A DNA stretch of 64,000 nucleotides from the NCBI GenBank assembly GCA_945901085.1, contig CAMDJV010000005.1:53760-117759 (forward strand). Direction: 5' to 3'. The stretch comes from Rhodovarius crocodyli (GTDB taxonomy: Bacteria > Pseudomonadota > Alphaproteobacteria > Acetobacterales > Acetobacteraceae). Position 1 is the first letter of the stretch; the number at the start of each line of letters is the position of its first letter. The notes below the pieces were generated by a model, which saw nothing but the letters and a program-made list of their open reading frames with translations, was not told the origin of the DNA and ran no database searches. Positions 53,261 to 61,305 of the stretch are shown here, one piece after another. Both the position numbers and the translations under genes were made by a program.

Positions 53261-54382
53261 CTATAGGGCCGGGTGCGCGGCGCTGCCAAGCAGTCTGGTG
53301 TACAGAGCGCAGAGTGTCTCGGCCTCACCCGCCCAGCCGAAGCGGCCCAGCGCCGCCGCGCGCCCTGCCTCGCCCATGGCGGCGCGCGCTGCCGGGTCGG
53401 CCAGGGTGGTGATGGCGGCGGCGATGGCGGCGGGGCTGGTCACATCCACCAGCAGCCCGCAGCCGGCCTCGCGCACCATGGCGGCCAATTCGGCGGCGAA
53501 ATCCGGCGCGATGACCGGCAGCCCGGCCAGCATGCCATCGGCCAGCTTATGCGGCAGGGCCAGGCGATGATTGTCATCCCCCGGCTGGAACAGCACGAGG
53601 TTGATATCGGCACAGGCCGCCAGCCGCGCCATCTCGTCCGGCGGCAGCCAGCCGCGGAAGGAAATGCGAGGGCGCAGGCCGCGTTGCTCGGCCTCGGTGA
53701 AGAAATCGGCCTCGCTGCCATCGGTGAAGCGGCCGGCGATGACCAGTTCGGTGTCCCAGGGCGAGAGTGCCAGGGCGGCCAGCATCTGCGGCCAGCCGCG
53801 GGCGCGGGAGAGGGCGCCGAGATGCAGGAGTTTGAGCGGCCCCGGGGCATGGCGGCGCGGCGGGGTGGTGGATGCCAGGGCGTAATTGCGCACCGGCACG
53901 CAATCGCGGCGGTAATCCGTCGCCAGGCCATCCTTGGCAACCACCATGGCATCCGCCCGCTGCGCCATGGCCCGGCAGCCCAGGCGCAGCATGAATCGCG
54001 CCACGGGCCGCAGCGGCGGCGGCAGGCGCTGATCCAGCCGGCTTGGGTAATGCTCATGCACATCGAGCACCACGCGCGCGGGCGCGCGGGCCAGCAGGGC
54101 GGCGAGCCAGGCATCGGGCTCATGCGCCATGATGGCGCGCGGCTGGATGCGCCGGGCCAACCGCGCCAGACGGGGAATATTGCGGATGCGCCCCCACCAG
54201 CCGGGGCGGCGGGCATAGGTGCTGATCGAGACGCCCGCCATCTCCGCCGGCGCATCCGGCATGGTGGGGCAGAGATGGGTGACCCGCCAGCCCGCAGCCG
54301 CCAGGGCAGCGCCCTGCTTACGCATAATCCGCACATCATCGGGCGGATGCGCCGCCGAGAGCATGAGGATATCAACCGGCAA
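53261..54382 (-). CDS. Glycosyltransferase, GT4-like
   Basis: A 373-residue glycosyltransferase. Starts around LPVDILMLSAAHPPDDVRIMRKQGAALAAAGWRVTHL; the segment ADAMVVAKDGL and RNYAL are typical of the donor/acceptor junction; C-terminal KLLHLGALSRARGWPQML and LPHKLADGMLAGLPVIA resemble the nucleotide-sugar-binding domain. The start codon is not clear: a TTG at 54382 keeps the conserved first strand (VDILML), whereas the ATG at 54364 cuts it. It overlaps the upstream GT gene by 11 bp. Function in the glycan operon is inferred. Confidence 0.8.
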   Translation of the reverse strand: MPVDILMLSAAHPPDDVRIMRKQGAALAAAGWRVTHLCPTMPDAPAEMAGVSISTYARRPGWWGRIRNIPRLARLARRIQPRAIMAHEPDAWLAALLARAPARVVLDVHEHYPSRLDQRLPPPLRPVARFMLRLGCRAMAQRADAMVVAKDGLATDYRRDCVPVRNYALASTTPPRRHAPGPLKLLHLGALSRARGWPQMLAALALSPWDTELVIAGRFTDGSEADFFTEAEQRGLRPRISFRGWLPPDEMARLAACADINLVLFQPGDDNHRLALPHKLADGMLAGLPVIAPDFAAELAAMVREAGCGLLVDVTSPAAIAAAITTLADPAARAAMGEAGRAAALGRFGWAGEAETLCALYTRLLGSAAHPAL

Positions 54383-55565
54383 GGGCGACGGCCTCCACCA
54401 CCTTGCAGAAGCTGGCACTGTGCAGCCGCCTGTCCCAGCGGCGGATCGCCTGCTGGCGCGCGGCGCGGCCCATGGCTTCGCGGCGGGGGCGATCCATCGC
54501 GACCTCACGCAGCGCCGCCGCCAGCGCCGCCGCGTCATCCGGCGGCACCACCAGGCCTGAGGGGCCTGCCTCGATGACCCGGGCGGCATGGCCGGGCACA
54601 TTGCCGATGATGGGCAGGCCGGCGGCGCAGAAATCCATCAATTTGTTGGGGGCGATGTATTCTGCAAACTCCGCCACCGGCGCCAGCAGGAACAGGCCGA
54701 TCTGCGCCCCGGCCAGCAGCCTCGCCAGATCAGGCTTGGGCATGGGCGCGAGGAAGGTGAGGTTGGCCAGCCCCTCGGCGGTGGCGCGGGCTATCAGGCG
54801 GGGCTTTTCCGAACCCTCACCCACCAGAATGATCCGTATGGGCAGCGGGCGCAGCAGCGCCGCCGCGGCGATCACCACATCGAGGCCATTGGCCCGGCCA
54901 TGCGCGCCGGCATAGACCGCCAGCACCTCATGGCTGCGCGCCTTATCAGGCCGCCAGGGGGCGATCTGCGGGCCGAACAGGTCGAGATCGGCGCCATTGG
55001 GAATAACCTGCACCTGGCGCGCGCCGCGGGCCTGGGCGGTCTCGGCCATGCCTGGGCTGAGGGCGATGACGGTGGCGGCCCGGCGGCAGGCGGCATTGGC
55101 CAGGGCTTCCATCGCCCAGAGCAGCGGCGCGGGCACGCCGCCCATGGCGCGCGGCAATTCCGGCCATGGGTCACGAATTTCGAACACGAAGGGCGCGCGG
55201 GCGGCCAGGGCCGGCAGCGCCACGCTCAGCGGTGTGGAGGAGGCGATGATGACATCCCACCGCTCAGCCCGGGCGAGCCAGGTGGCGCGTGCGGCATAAT
55301 GCAGGAAGGCCAGCAGCCTCGCACCCAGGCCCATGGCATTGCGATAGGCTATATCGAATTCCACCACCCGGATGCCATGCACCACGCCCTCGCGCCGGCC
55401 GTGGCGGAAGGCGCCATCCAGCCCGGTATTGGCGCCATCGAAGCGCCCACAGGCCATGGTCACCCGGTGGCCGCGCTGGGCCAGGGCGCGCGCCATGGCA
55501 TGGCTCCGGGTGGCCGTGCTGCCGGCTGGGGTGGAGAAATGCTGGTGGAGGTAGAGGATTTTCAG
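54372..55565 (-). CDS. Glycosyltransferase, GT4 family (WbuB-like)
   Basis: A 397-residue GT-B glycosyltransferase. First strand KILYLHQHFSTPAGSTATRSHAMARALAQRGHRVTMACG, then FEIRDPWPELPRAMGG, ALSPGMAETAQARGARQVQVIPNGADLDLF and YIAPNKLMDFCAAGLPIIG match the WbuB/FucNAc-transferase-like pattern. The start is odd: the only codon that keeps the conserved first strand without an 80-bp overlap is a CTG at 55565 that forms a CTGA overlap with the PglE-like gene. A GTG at 55643 would overlap by 82 bp, and an internal ATG at 55496 would cut the N-terminal strand. Confidence 0.82.
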   Translation of the reverse strand: MKILYLHQHFSTPAGSTATRSHAMARALAQRGHRVTMACGRFDGANTGLDGAFRHGRREGVVHGIRVVEFDIAYRNAMGLGARLLAFLHYAARATWLARAERWDVIIASSTPLSVALPALAARAPFVFEIRDPWPELPRAMGGVPAPLLWAMEALANAACRRAATVIALSPGMAETAQARGARQVQVIPNGADLDLFGPQIAPWRPDKARSHEVLAVYAGAHGRANGLDVVIAAAALLRPLPIRIILVGEGSEKPRLIARATAEGLANLTFLAPMPKPDLARLLAGAQIGLFLLAPVAEFAEYIAPNKLMDFCAAGLPIIGNVPGHAARVIEAGPSGLVVPPDDAAALAAALREVAMDRPRREAMGRAARQQAIRRWDRRLHSASFCKVVEAVALAG

Positions 55566-56782
55566 GCGCGAAAGCAGCGCCGTATCACGGCGATGACTCT
55601 GTTCTGGTCCTGCGGGCTGAGGCTGCTGCCCGATGGCAGGCACAGCCCCTGCTCGAACATCGTGGCCGCCACCTCACCACCCGCCTGCGGTGCGGTGCGG
55701 AAGGCGGGTTGCAGATTCAGCGGCTTCCACACCGGGCGGCTTTCAATCTGTTCGGCGGCCAGCGCGCGGCGGATGGTCTCGCGATCCACCCAGGCTTCGG
55801 AGGGGTCGAGCCGGATCACGGTCAGCCAGCGGTTGCTGCGCGCCCAATTCGGCTCGCCGATGAAGCGCATGCCCGGCAGGTCATGCAGCGCGGCGCGGTA
55901 GCGGGCATGGATGGCGCGGCGCGCATCCACCCGGGCCTGCAGCGCCGTGATCTGCGCCAGGCCAATCGCCGCCAGCACCGAGGACATGGCGTAGGAATAG
56001 CCCACCTCCTCATGCTGGTAATGCGGTGCGGCCTCCTTCGCCTGGCTGGCGAGTTGGCGGGCGCGGGCGATGAGCCCCGCATCCTCACTCGCCAGCGCGC
56101 CGCCGCCGCCGGCGGTGATGATCTTATTGCCATTGAAGCTGATGGCCATCAGCCGTGCATCAGCACCGGCATGGCGGCCATGCTGGATGGCGCCCAGGCT
56201 TTCCGCGCTGTCGCTGAGCACCGGCACGCCCCAATGGGCGCAGGCCTCCACAATGGCCGGCATATCGGCCGGCTGGCCGTAAAGATCGACCGGCACCACC
56301 ACCCGGGGCAGCCGGCCGCGCCGCGCGGCGGCGGCGAGTTCGCGGCGCAGCAGGTCCACATCCATCGTCCAGGTATCGGGCGTGACGTCGAGAAAGCGCG
56401 GTGTCGCGCCCATTTGCACCGCGGGGCCGATGGAGGCGACGAAGGTGAGCGCGCTGGTCCAGACCTCATCGCCGGGGCAGACGCCGAGCAACTGAAAGCC
56501 CAGATGCAGCGCCGCCGTGCCGGAGGTGACGGCGGCGACATGGGGGATGCCGATGGCGCGGGCGATGGCTTGTTCGAAGGCGATGGGAACCGGCCCGGCG
56601 GGCGCGACCCAGCCGGAATCCAACATGGCCTGCAGCGCATCCAATTCACCACCGGCGAGATGCGGCGGGGAAAGAAACACCCTGCGATGTTGGGCAGCCG
56701 GCACTGCCATGCCGAGCGGTGCCACGCCTGGCTGCGCAGCCGGAAAGGCCGTCATGGCCGGGGAGGTAGGGGAGCAGAGCAT
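55562..56782 (-). CDS. PglE-like UDP-4-keto-6-deoxy-GlcNAc aminotransferase
   Basis: A 406-residue DegT/DnrJ/EryC1 PLP enzyme. The PLP Lys is in ISFNGNKIITAGGGGAL, the motif of PglE; before it ALTFVASIGPAVQMGATPRFLDVTPDTWTMD and VPVDLYGQPADM. It probably transfers an amino group to C4 of the 4-keto-6-deoxy sugar produced by the WbpM-like protein in the same operon, as in UDP-bacillosamine synthesis. I place the start at the ATG at 56782, preceded by GAGG at 7 nt; TTG 56788 and ATG 56755 are alternatives. First gene of the five-gene operon. Confidence 0.88.
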   Translation of the reverse strand: MLCSPTSPAMTAFPAAQPGVAPLGMAVPAAQHRRVFLSPPHLAGGELDALQAMLDSGWVAPAGPVPIAFEQAIARAIGIPHVAAVTSGTAALHLGFQLLGVCPGDEVWTSALTFVASIGPAVQMGATPRFLDVTPDTWTMDVDLLRRELAAAARRGRLPRVVVPVDLYGQPADMPAIVEACAHWGVPVLSDSAESLGAIQHGRHAGADARLMAISFNGNKIITAGGGGALASEDAGLIARARQLASQAKEAAPHYQHEEVGYSYAMSSVLAAIGLAQITALQARVDARRAIHARYRAALHDLPGMRFIGEPNWARSNRWLTVIRLDPSEAWVDRETIRRALAAEQIESRPVWKPLNLQPAFRTAPQAGGEVAATMFEQGLCLPSGSSLSPQDQNRVIAVIRRCFRA

Positions 56783-56788
56783 ATCCAA

Positions 56789-57117
56789 ACCTCAATCTAC
56801 AACTGGAGGTTACGCATAGCGCTCAGGATTCGCGCAAGTAAAATTGCGCGTCAAAGATGCATGAATCGTGAAATCGCAACTTCTGGGAGTATTTTTTAGG
56901 GCACTGTCGCGCCTTGCGGCTTTGCAAGGGGAGAGCGTGAGAGCGCGGAACTTGTATCACAGCTGCAGTCGTGCCGGACTCCCAGGGTATCAACCGAGGT
57001 TAACTCAGGCATCGCAAAAAGGGGGTGACATACAATTGGATCCTATGCATTTTTGGGCAAGGCTGCGCCCAAACGCAATCGCGCTTATTGAAAGCAGCGA
57101 TGCTGGAACCAGAGCGC
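56789..57117 (-). promoter_or_regulatory. Upstream region of the sugar operon
   Basis: A gene-free, comparatively AT-rich stretch of about 330 bp. An inverted repeat CGCGCAA-GTAAAA-TTGCGCG lies at 56831-56850, some 50 bp before the operon start, overlapping a possible -35 (TTGACG on the minus strand, 56849-56854). The open frame running 56868-57158 has no recognisable protein character. The promoter of the operon is presumably here. Confidence 0.45.
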
Positions 57118-57223
57118 CAGAGCATCATCCGTTCAAACCGAATCGTTTGAGCGGATAAAGATGCTAGACAAACAGAAGCTTAGAGCCTGTGCAGTGAGCC
57201 CAGGCGAAGGGAACAGGCTCTAA
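57118..57223 (+). repeat. Family B dispersed two-hairpin repeat, copy B2
   Basis: About 106 bp. AGAGCATCATCCGTTCAAAC ... GTTTGAGCGGATAAAGATGC forms the first hairpin, AGAGCCTGT ... ACAGGCTCT (58-nt region at 57182-57223) the second. Closest to B1 in sequence. It lies in the gene-free region ahead of the SnoaL-like gene end. Confidence 0.9.
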
Positions 57224-57280
57224 GGCGAGACGGCGTTGTTGCGGGCGGCCGAGTGGCCTGCCCACCAGAACCCCGTCAGA

Positions 57281-57718
57281 TCAGAGGCGGAAGGCCTGGC
57301 GCGCCAGCAGGCGCCAAGTCGTGCCTTGCTTCTTCCACATCTGAAGCACGCCAATATTCACCGGCGTGATCCTTCCGCCGCCCGTGGTGTGGCCCACGAA
57401 GCTGTGCCGCACGATCGCATCCTCGCCCACGACCGAGATCGTCTGGTTGGAGATCGTGATCTCGCCGAAGGGATTGCGACGCTCGACGAGGACGGCCACG
57501 AACTGCTCCTTCGTCTCGATGCGCCCGGCCGAATGGCCATAGCTCAGCGCATCATGCGCCAGTGCCTCAAGCGCCGCGCGCTCGGGGTTGAGCATGGCGC
57601 GCGTCAGCGCCTCAACGGCGGCGGCGACAGCGCGTTCATCGGCGGATTGCGCTGCGGCAGGCTTGGTCGCGACGAGGATGGCGGCGCCACCCAGCGCCGC
57701 CAGATGGCGACGGTTCAT
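57281..57718 (-). CDS. Exported SnoaL/NTF2-like protein
   Basis: A 145-residue protein. MNRRHLAALGGAAILVATKPAAAQ is a signal peptide with an RR start (Tat- or Sec-type). The remainder folds as an NTF2-like cone: AALEALAHDALSYGHSAGRIETKEQFVAVLVER, SNQTISVVGEDAIVRHSFVGHTTGGGRI and VLQMWKKQGTTWRLLARQAF. Such proteins bind or isomerise small ligands; the role here is unknown. The ATG at 57718 is used; the longer reading to 57802 adds a non-signal extension. It is an isolated gene. The 290 bp between it and the BLUF gene (57719-58010) hold nothing I can name. Confidence 0.8.
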   Translation of the reverse strand: MNRRHLAALGGAAILVATKPAAAQSADERAVAAAVEALTRAMLNPERAALEALAHDALSYGHSAGRIETKEQFVAVLVERRNPFGEITISNQTISVVGEDAIVRHSFVGHTTGGGRITPVNIGVLQMWKKQGTTWRLLARQAFRL

Positions 57719-58010
57719 GTTATCCTCCCTGGCCGGTTGGTTCCGGCCAGCGCGCAGGCTATACGCCTTCGCGCCGATAAACCAGCACCGCGCGCCGATC
57801 ACGCGGAGGGCGAAGGGCAGCAGAAATTGAAGTCATCCTCGCAGGTCGCTGAGACACCGCGGCCGCCGCAACTTCGTTGAGCACATCCTCGCCCGCGTCG
57901 GCGCAAGCGTCCATAATCGCTGGTCGAGTGTCTTGCCGGCGAAATAAAGATGCCGATGGGCTCGTCAATCATCCACGCGAGCGAGCCATCGGCTAGGTTT
58001 ATTCGGTGTT

Positions 58011-58496
58011 CTACCGCGTCCTGGCAGAAGGGTGGAGCGTTTCCAGGGGACCCGCATCAAGCTGCGCAAGAATACGCTTCAATGCTTCGATGTTGTTTTC
58101 GTCTTCGGCGCTCTCGAGCGCTTCGTGCAGCACCGCGCGGATGTCGTCAGCGCTGACAAGCTCCATCTCCCAATTGGGATACAGACGTGCGCGCTTCTCC
58201 ACGCTCTGCTCCAGCGTGACGATATCGTGATGGCGCGGATCGCCATGCAGGCTCGCGGCCAGCTTCTCCACCTGACCGGGCGGGCCCTCGATCCATTGGA
58301 AGAAGACGCCGCTGCCGAAAACCAACACCCCGGTGATCTCGCGGGCAGCATTGCTGCTTTTAGACCACTCGATGATGCGCTCGACCACGGCGGCGTCGAC
58401 GCCTTCGGCGGCACGGCTGCAGTATACGAAAGTCGCAAGGATGGGCGCTGCGTAGTCTGAGTCAGCGTCGCGTGGAAAGCCGAATTCATCATACAT
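58011..58496 (-). CDS. BLUF-domain blue-light photoreceptor
   Basis: A 161-residue protein that is almost entirely a BLUF domain (about residues 18-110). The flavin-site residues are where they should be: Tyr25 (TFVYCSRA), Asn49 (KSSNAAREITGVLVF) and Gln67 (FFQWIEGP), with the same spacing as Tyr21-Asn45-Gln63 of AppA. After the fold comes a C-terminal helical region with LHEALESAEDENNIEALKRILAQLD, probably for dimer or partner contact. There is no EAL/GGDEF or cyclase output domain, so it is a short BLUF protein that would act on another protein. Isolated gene, downstream of a family B repeat. Confidence 0.9.
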   Translation of the reverse strand: MYDEFGFPRDADSDYAAPILATFVYCSRAAEGVDAAVVERIIEWSKSSNAAREITGVLVFGSGVFFQWIEGPPGQVEKLAASLHGDPRHHDIVTLEQSVEKRARLYPNWEMELVSADDIRAVLHEALESAEDENNIEALKRILAQLDAGPLETLHPSARTR

Positions 58497-58554
58497 GGGT
58501 CAGCTCGCTTTTGATATGTCGGGCTGGCCGTGGCAACCGCTGCGCCAGGTTAAG

Positions 58555-58657
58555 GCTAGCGCCTGTTTCCTTCGCCTCGGCTGAACGCACAGGCTCTAAG
58601 CCTTTGTTTGTCGAGCATCATCCGTTCAAACAATTCCGTTTGAACGGATGATGCCCT
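58555..58657 (-). repeat. Family B dispersed two-hairpin repeat, copy B3
   Basis: About 103 bp in minus orientation. Contains a perfect 17-bp stem, GCATCATCCGTTCAAAC paired with GTTTGAACGGATGATGC around AATTCC (58616-58655), stronger than in B1 or B2, plus the second hairpin AGCGCCTGTTTCC ... ACAGGCTCT. Followed directly by the family A fragment A6. Confidence 0.92.
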
Positions 58658-58663
58658 GAAGAA

Positions 58664-58698
58664 ACTTCAAGAGGGCAAAGCTCTCTCGTTCTTTGCCT
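58664..58698 (-). repeat. Family A fragment A6
   Basis: A 35-bp piece, AAGAGGGCAAAGCTCTCTCGTTCTTTG, matching one outer arm of family A in reverse. It adjoins repeat B3, like A5 with B4. Possibly the relic of another insertion. Confidence 0.5.
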
Positions 58699-58722
58699 TC
58701 CCCACCAACCGCGATCCCCGCC

Positions 58723-59061
58723 TCAGCGCGGCTCGCGCGGCCAGTTGATCCGCGGCTCGGTGCGGCCTGTGCTGGGGGTTCGGCTCTCACTCGCCCGCGG
58801 CGCGCTTGGCATGTCCAGATCATCCATGATCAGCGGCCGGCGGGGGCCATCGGCCAGGCGGGCGGAGATGGCGCGCAATTCGGCCTGCGCCTCATCAAGC
58901 TGCGCCTCGATCGATTCCAGCCGTGATTTCACGCCAAAGACCGAAAACGGCATCACCAGGAAACACAATATCAGCAAGGCCAGCGCCAGCGCGGCCAGGA
59001 GGCCGGTCCAGCCCGGCAGGCCGGGGATGGTCAGCGCGGCAATGATGGCTTCTGGGTTCAT
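58723..59061 (-). CDS. Small membrane protein with coiled coil, downstream of moaA
   Basis: A 112-residue protein. One transmembrane helix around residues 18-40 ([23 protein letters not shown]) is followed by a Glu/Ala-rich predicted coiled coil [25 protein letters not shown], then a basic/polar tail. I do not recognise a named family. The ATG overlaps the moaA stop as ATGA, so it is co-translated. The downstream end is 225 bp before the BLUF gene, with repeats between. Confidence 0.7.
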   Translation of the reverse strand: MNPEAIIAALTIPGLPGWTGLLAALALALLILCFLVMPFSVFGVKSRLESIEAQLDEAQAELRAISARLADGPRRPLIMDDLDMPSAPRASESRTPSTGRTEPRINWPREPR

Positions 59062-60065
59062 CCGCCGGTCACACTCATATGGCGGGCCACCGCGGCAGGG
59101 CGGGCGCGCTCGATGACGAAATCATGTCCCTTCGGCTTGCGGCTGATTGCCTCACGGATGGCGGCTTGCAGCGCCACATCATCAAGGCCAGCGCGCAGCA
59201 CCGGGCGAAGATCGGCCGCATCCTCCTGGCCCAGGCACATATAGAGCGTGCCGGTGCAGGTCAGCCGCACGCGGTTGCAACTCTCGCAGAAATTATGGCT
59301 GAGCGGGGTGATGAAGCCGATGCGCGTGCCGGTCTCGGCCACATCGAAATACCGCGCCGGGCCGCCAGTGGCGTAGCCGCTTTCGCTCAGGCTCCAATTC
59401 AGCCGCAGCCGGGCGCGCACCACATCGAGCGAGAGGTAACGGTCGGTCCTGTCCTCCGCCACCTCGCCCATCGGCATGGTTTCGATCAGGCAGAGGTCAA
59501 AGCCATGGCGGCCGCACCATTCCACCATGCGGTCAAATTCATGCTCATTGAGGCCACGCAGGGCGACGGCGTTGATCTTGATCCGCAGGCCGGCGGCTTT
59601 GGCGGCCATGATGCCATCCTGCACCTGGGCCAGATCGCCCCAGCGTGTGGCGGCGCGAAAACCCTCGGGGTCCAGCGTGTCCATGCTGACATTGACCCGC
59701 TTGACCCCGGCGCGAACCAGGCCCTCGGCGTGTTTTGCCAATTGGGTGCCATTGGTGGTGAGGGTGAGTTCCTCGAGCCCGGCGGGGCCGATGCGCCGGC
59801 CCAGCGCCTCGACCAGCGACATGACATTGCGCCGCACCAGCGGCTCGCCCCCAGTCAGGCGGATTTTCTTCACGCCCATGGTGATGAAGGCACCGCAGAG
59901 GCGTTCCAGCTCCTCCAGCGTCAAAACCTCGGCCTTGGGCAGGAAAGTCATTTCCTCGGCCATGCAATAGACGCAACGCAGGTCACAGCGATCCGTCACG
60001 GAGACGCGCAGATAGCTGATGTGCCTGCCAAAGGGATCGATCATGGTGATGATTTGGGACGGCAT
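59058..60065 (-). CDS. moaA: GTP 3',8-cyclase (molybdenum cofactor step 1)
   Basis: A 335-residue radical-SAM enzyme making cyclic pyranopterin precursor from GTP. The first [4Fe-4S] cluster ligands are Cys27, Cys31, Cys34 in [10 protein letters not shown]; the second site is [18 protein letters not shown]; the conserved GG at the extreme C-terminus (SVTGG) is present, which is needed for activity. [15 protein letters not shown] and the [12 protein letters not shown] loop are typical. The ATG at 60065 ([18 protein letters not shown]) is used rather than 60104. Divergent from the CoA transferase, with 80 bp between. Confidence 0.96.
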   Translation of the reverse strand: MPSQIITMIDPFGRHISYLRVSVTDRCDLRCVYCMAEEMTFLPKAEVLTLEELERLCGAFITMGVKKIRLTGGEPLVRRNVMSLVEALGRRIGPAGLEELTLTTNGTQLAKHAEGLVRAGVKRVNVSMDTLDPEGFRAATRWGDLAQVQDGIMAAKAAGLRIKINAVALRGLNEHEFDRMVEWCGRHGFDLCLIETMPMGEVAEDRTDRYLSLDVVRARLRLNWSLSESGYATGGPARYFDVAETGTRIGFITPLSHNFCESCNRVRLTCTGTLYMCLGQEDAADLRPVLRAGLDDVALQAAIREAISRKPKGHDFVIERARPAAVARHMSVTGG

Positions 60066-60144
60066 GGGGCCTCTGCGCAAGCCCCCGGCTGGACATGAGG
60101 CCAAGCCGGGTTAGCGTGGCGCGAATCACCCAAGGAGTTCTGCC

Positions 60145-61305
60145 ATGCCGGCATTGTCGCGTTTCAAGGTTCTCGATCTCACCCGCGTGCGCGCGGGCCC
60201 CACCTGCGTGCGGCAATTGGCCGATTGGGGGGCCGATGTGATCAAGGTGGAAATGCCCGAGGGGCTGGATGCGGGCGACCCGATGGGCGGCCCGCGCATG
60301 GGCCCGGATTTCCAGAACCTGCACCGCAACAAGCGCGGCCTGACGCTGAACCTGAAATCGCCCGAGGGCGTGGCCATCTTCAAGAAGCTGGTCGAGAACG
60401 CCGATGTGGTGGTGGAAAATTACCGCCCGGATGTGAAGCACCGGCTGGGCGTGGATTATGCCGCGCTTTCCGCCATCAATCCCAAGCTGGTCTATGCCTC
60501 GATCTCCGGCTTTGGCCAGGATGGGCCCTATGCCGGCCGGCCGGGCTTTGACCAGATCGCCCAGGGCATGGGTGGGCTGATGTCCATCACCGGCGAGCCT
60601 GGCAAGGGCCCGATGCGGGTGGGCATTCCGGTGGCCGATCTCTGCGCCGGGCTATTTGCCGCCATGGGCATTCTCACCGCGCTGCTGGAGCGGGAAACCT
60701 CCGGCCAGGGGCAATGGGTGCAGACCAGCCTGTTGCAGGCCCAGGCCTTCATGCTGGATTTCCAGGCGGCGCGCTGGCTGATGGCCGGCGATATCCCTAA
60801 GCAGGCCGGCAATGACCACCCGACCTCCATCCCCACCGGCGTCTTCACCACCGCCGATGGCGCGATGAACATCGCCGCCACCGGCCAGGCGATCTATTCC
60901 CGCTTCGTCAAGGTGATGGGCCACCCGGAATGGCTGGAGGATGAGCGCTTCGCCACCTCCAGCGCACGCTCGAAGAACCGCCACGCGCTCAATGCGCTGA
61001 TCGACGAGGCGACGCGCACCAACACCACCGCGTATTGGGTGGAGACGATGAACGCGGCCGGCGTGCCCTGCGGGCCGATCAACAATATGCAGCAGGTCTT
61101 CGAGGATGCGCAGGTGCAGCATCTGGGCATCGCCCAGGCGCTGGGCGAGACGACCTATCTCGGCCAGCCCTTCACCCTCTCGCGCACCGCCTCTGCCATC
61201 ACCTCCCACCCGCCGGCGATTGGCGAGCACAGTGCGGCGATCCTGGCCGAGGCGGGTTATAGCGCTGAGCAGATTGCCGATTTCCAAGCCAGGCAGATCG
61301 TCTGA
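60145..61305 (+). CDS. CaiB/BaiF-type family III CoA transferase
   Basis: A 386-residue CoA transferase transferring CoA between carboxylic acids. Family features: KVLDLTRVRAGPTCVRQLADWGADVIKVE, NKRGLTLNLKSPEG, VENYRPDVKHRLGVDY and GMGGLMSITGEPG. The catalytic Asp165 is in GIPVADLCAGLFA, in the position of the Asp that forms the acyl anhydride in formyl-CoA transferase. Substrates unknown. Strong GAGTTC-type leader; its stop overlaps the Bug gene start (TGATG), so the two act together, possibly on an organic acid taken up or sensed by the Bug protein. Confidence 0.9.
   Translation: MPALSRFKVLDLTRVRAGPTCVRQLADWGADVIKVEMPEGLDAGDPMGGPRMGPDFQNLHRNKRGLTLNLKSPEGVAIFKKLVENADVVVENYRPDVKHRLGVDYAALSAINPKLVYASISGFGQDGPYAGRPGFDQIAQGMGGLMSITGEPGKGPMRVGIPVADLCAGLFAAMGILTALLERETSGQGQWVQTSLLQAQAFMLDFQAARWLMAGDIPKQAGNDHPTSIPTGVFTTADGAMNIAATGQAIYSRFVKVMGHPEWLEDERFATSSARSKNRHALNALIDEATRTNTTAYWVETMNAAGVPCGPINNMQQVFEDAQVQHLGIAQALGETTYLGQPFTLSRTASAITSHPPAIGEHSAAILAEAGYSAEQIADFQARQIV

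Noticed and set aside
56868..57158. A 96-codon plus-strand frame upstream of the sugar operon
   Set aside because: No recognisable protein pattern, no ribosome binding site, and it runs into repeat B2.
57759..57968. A 69-codon minus-strand frame between the SnoaL-like and BLUF genes
   Set aside because: No domain or start context; too little to call a gene or a named gene relic.
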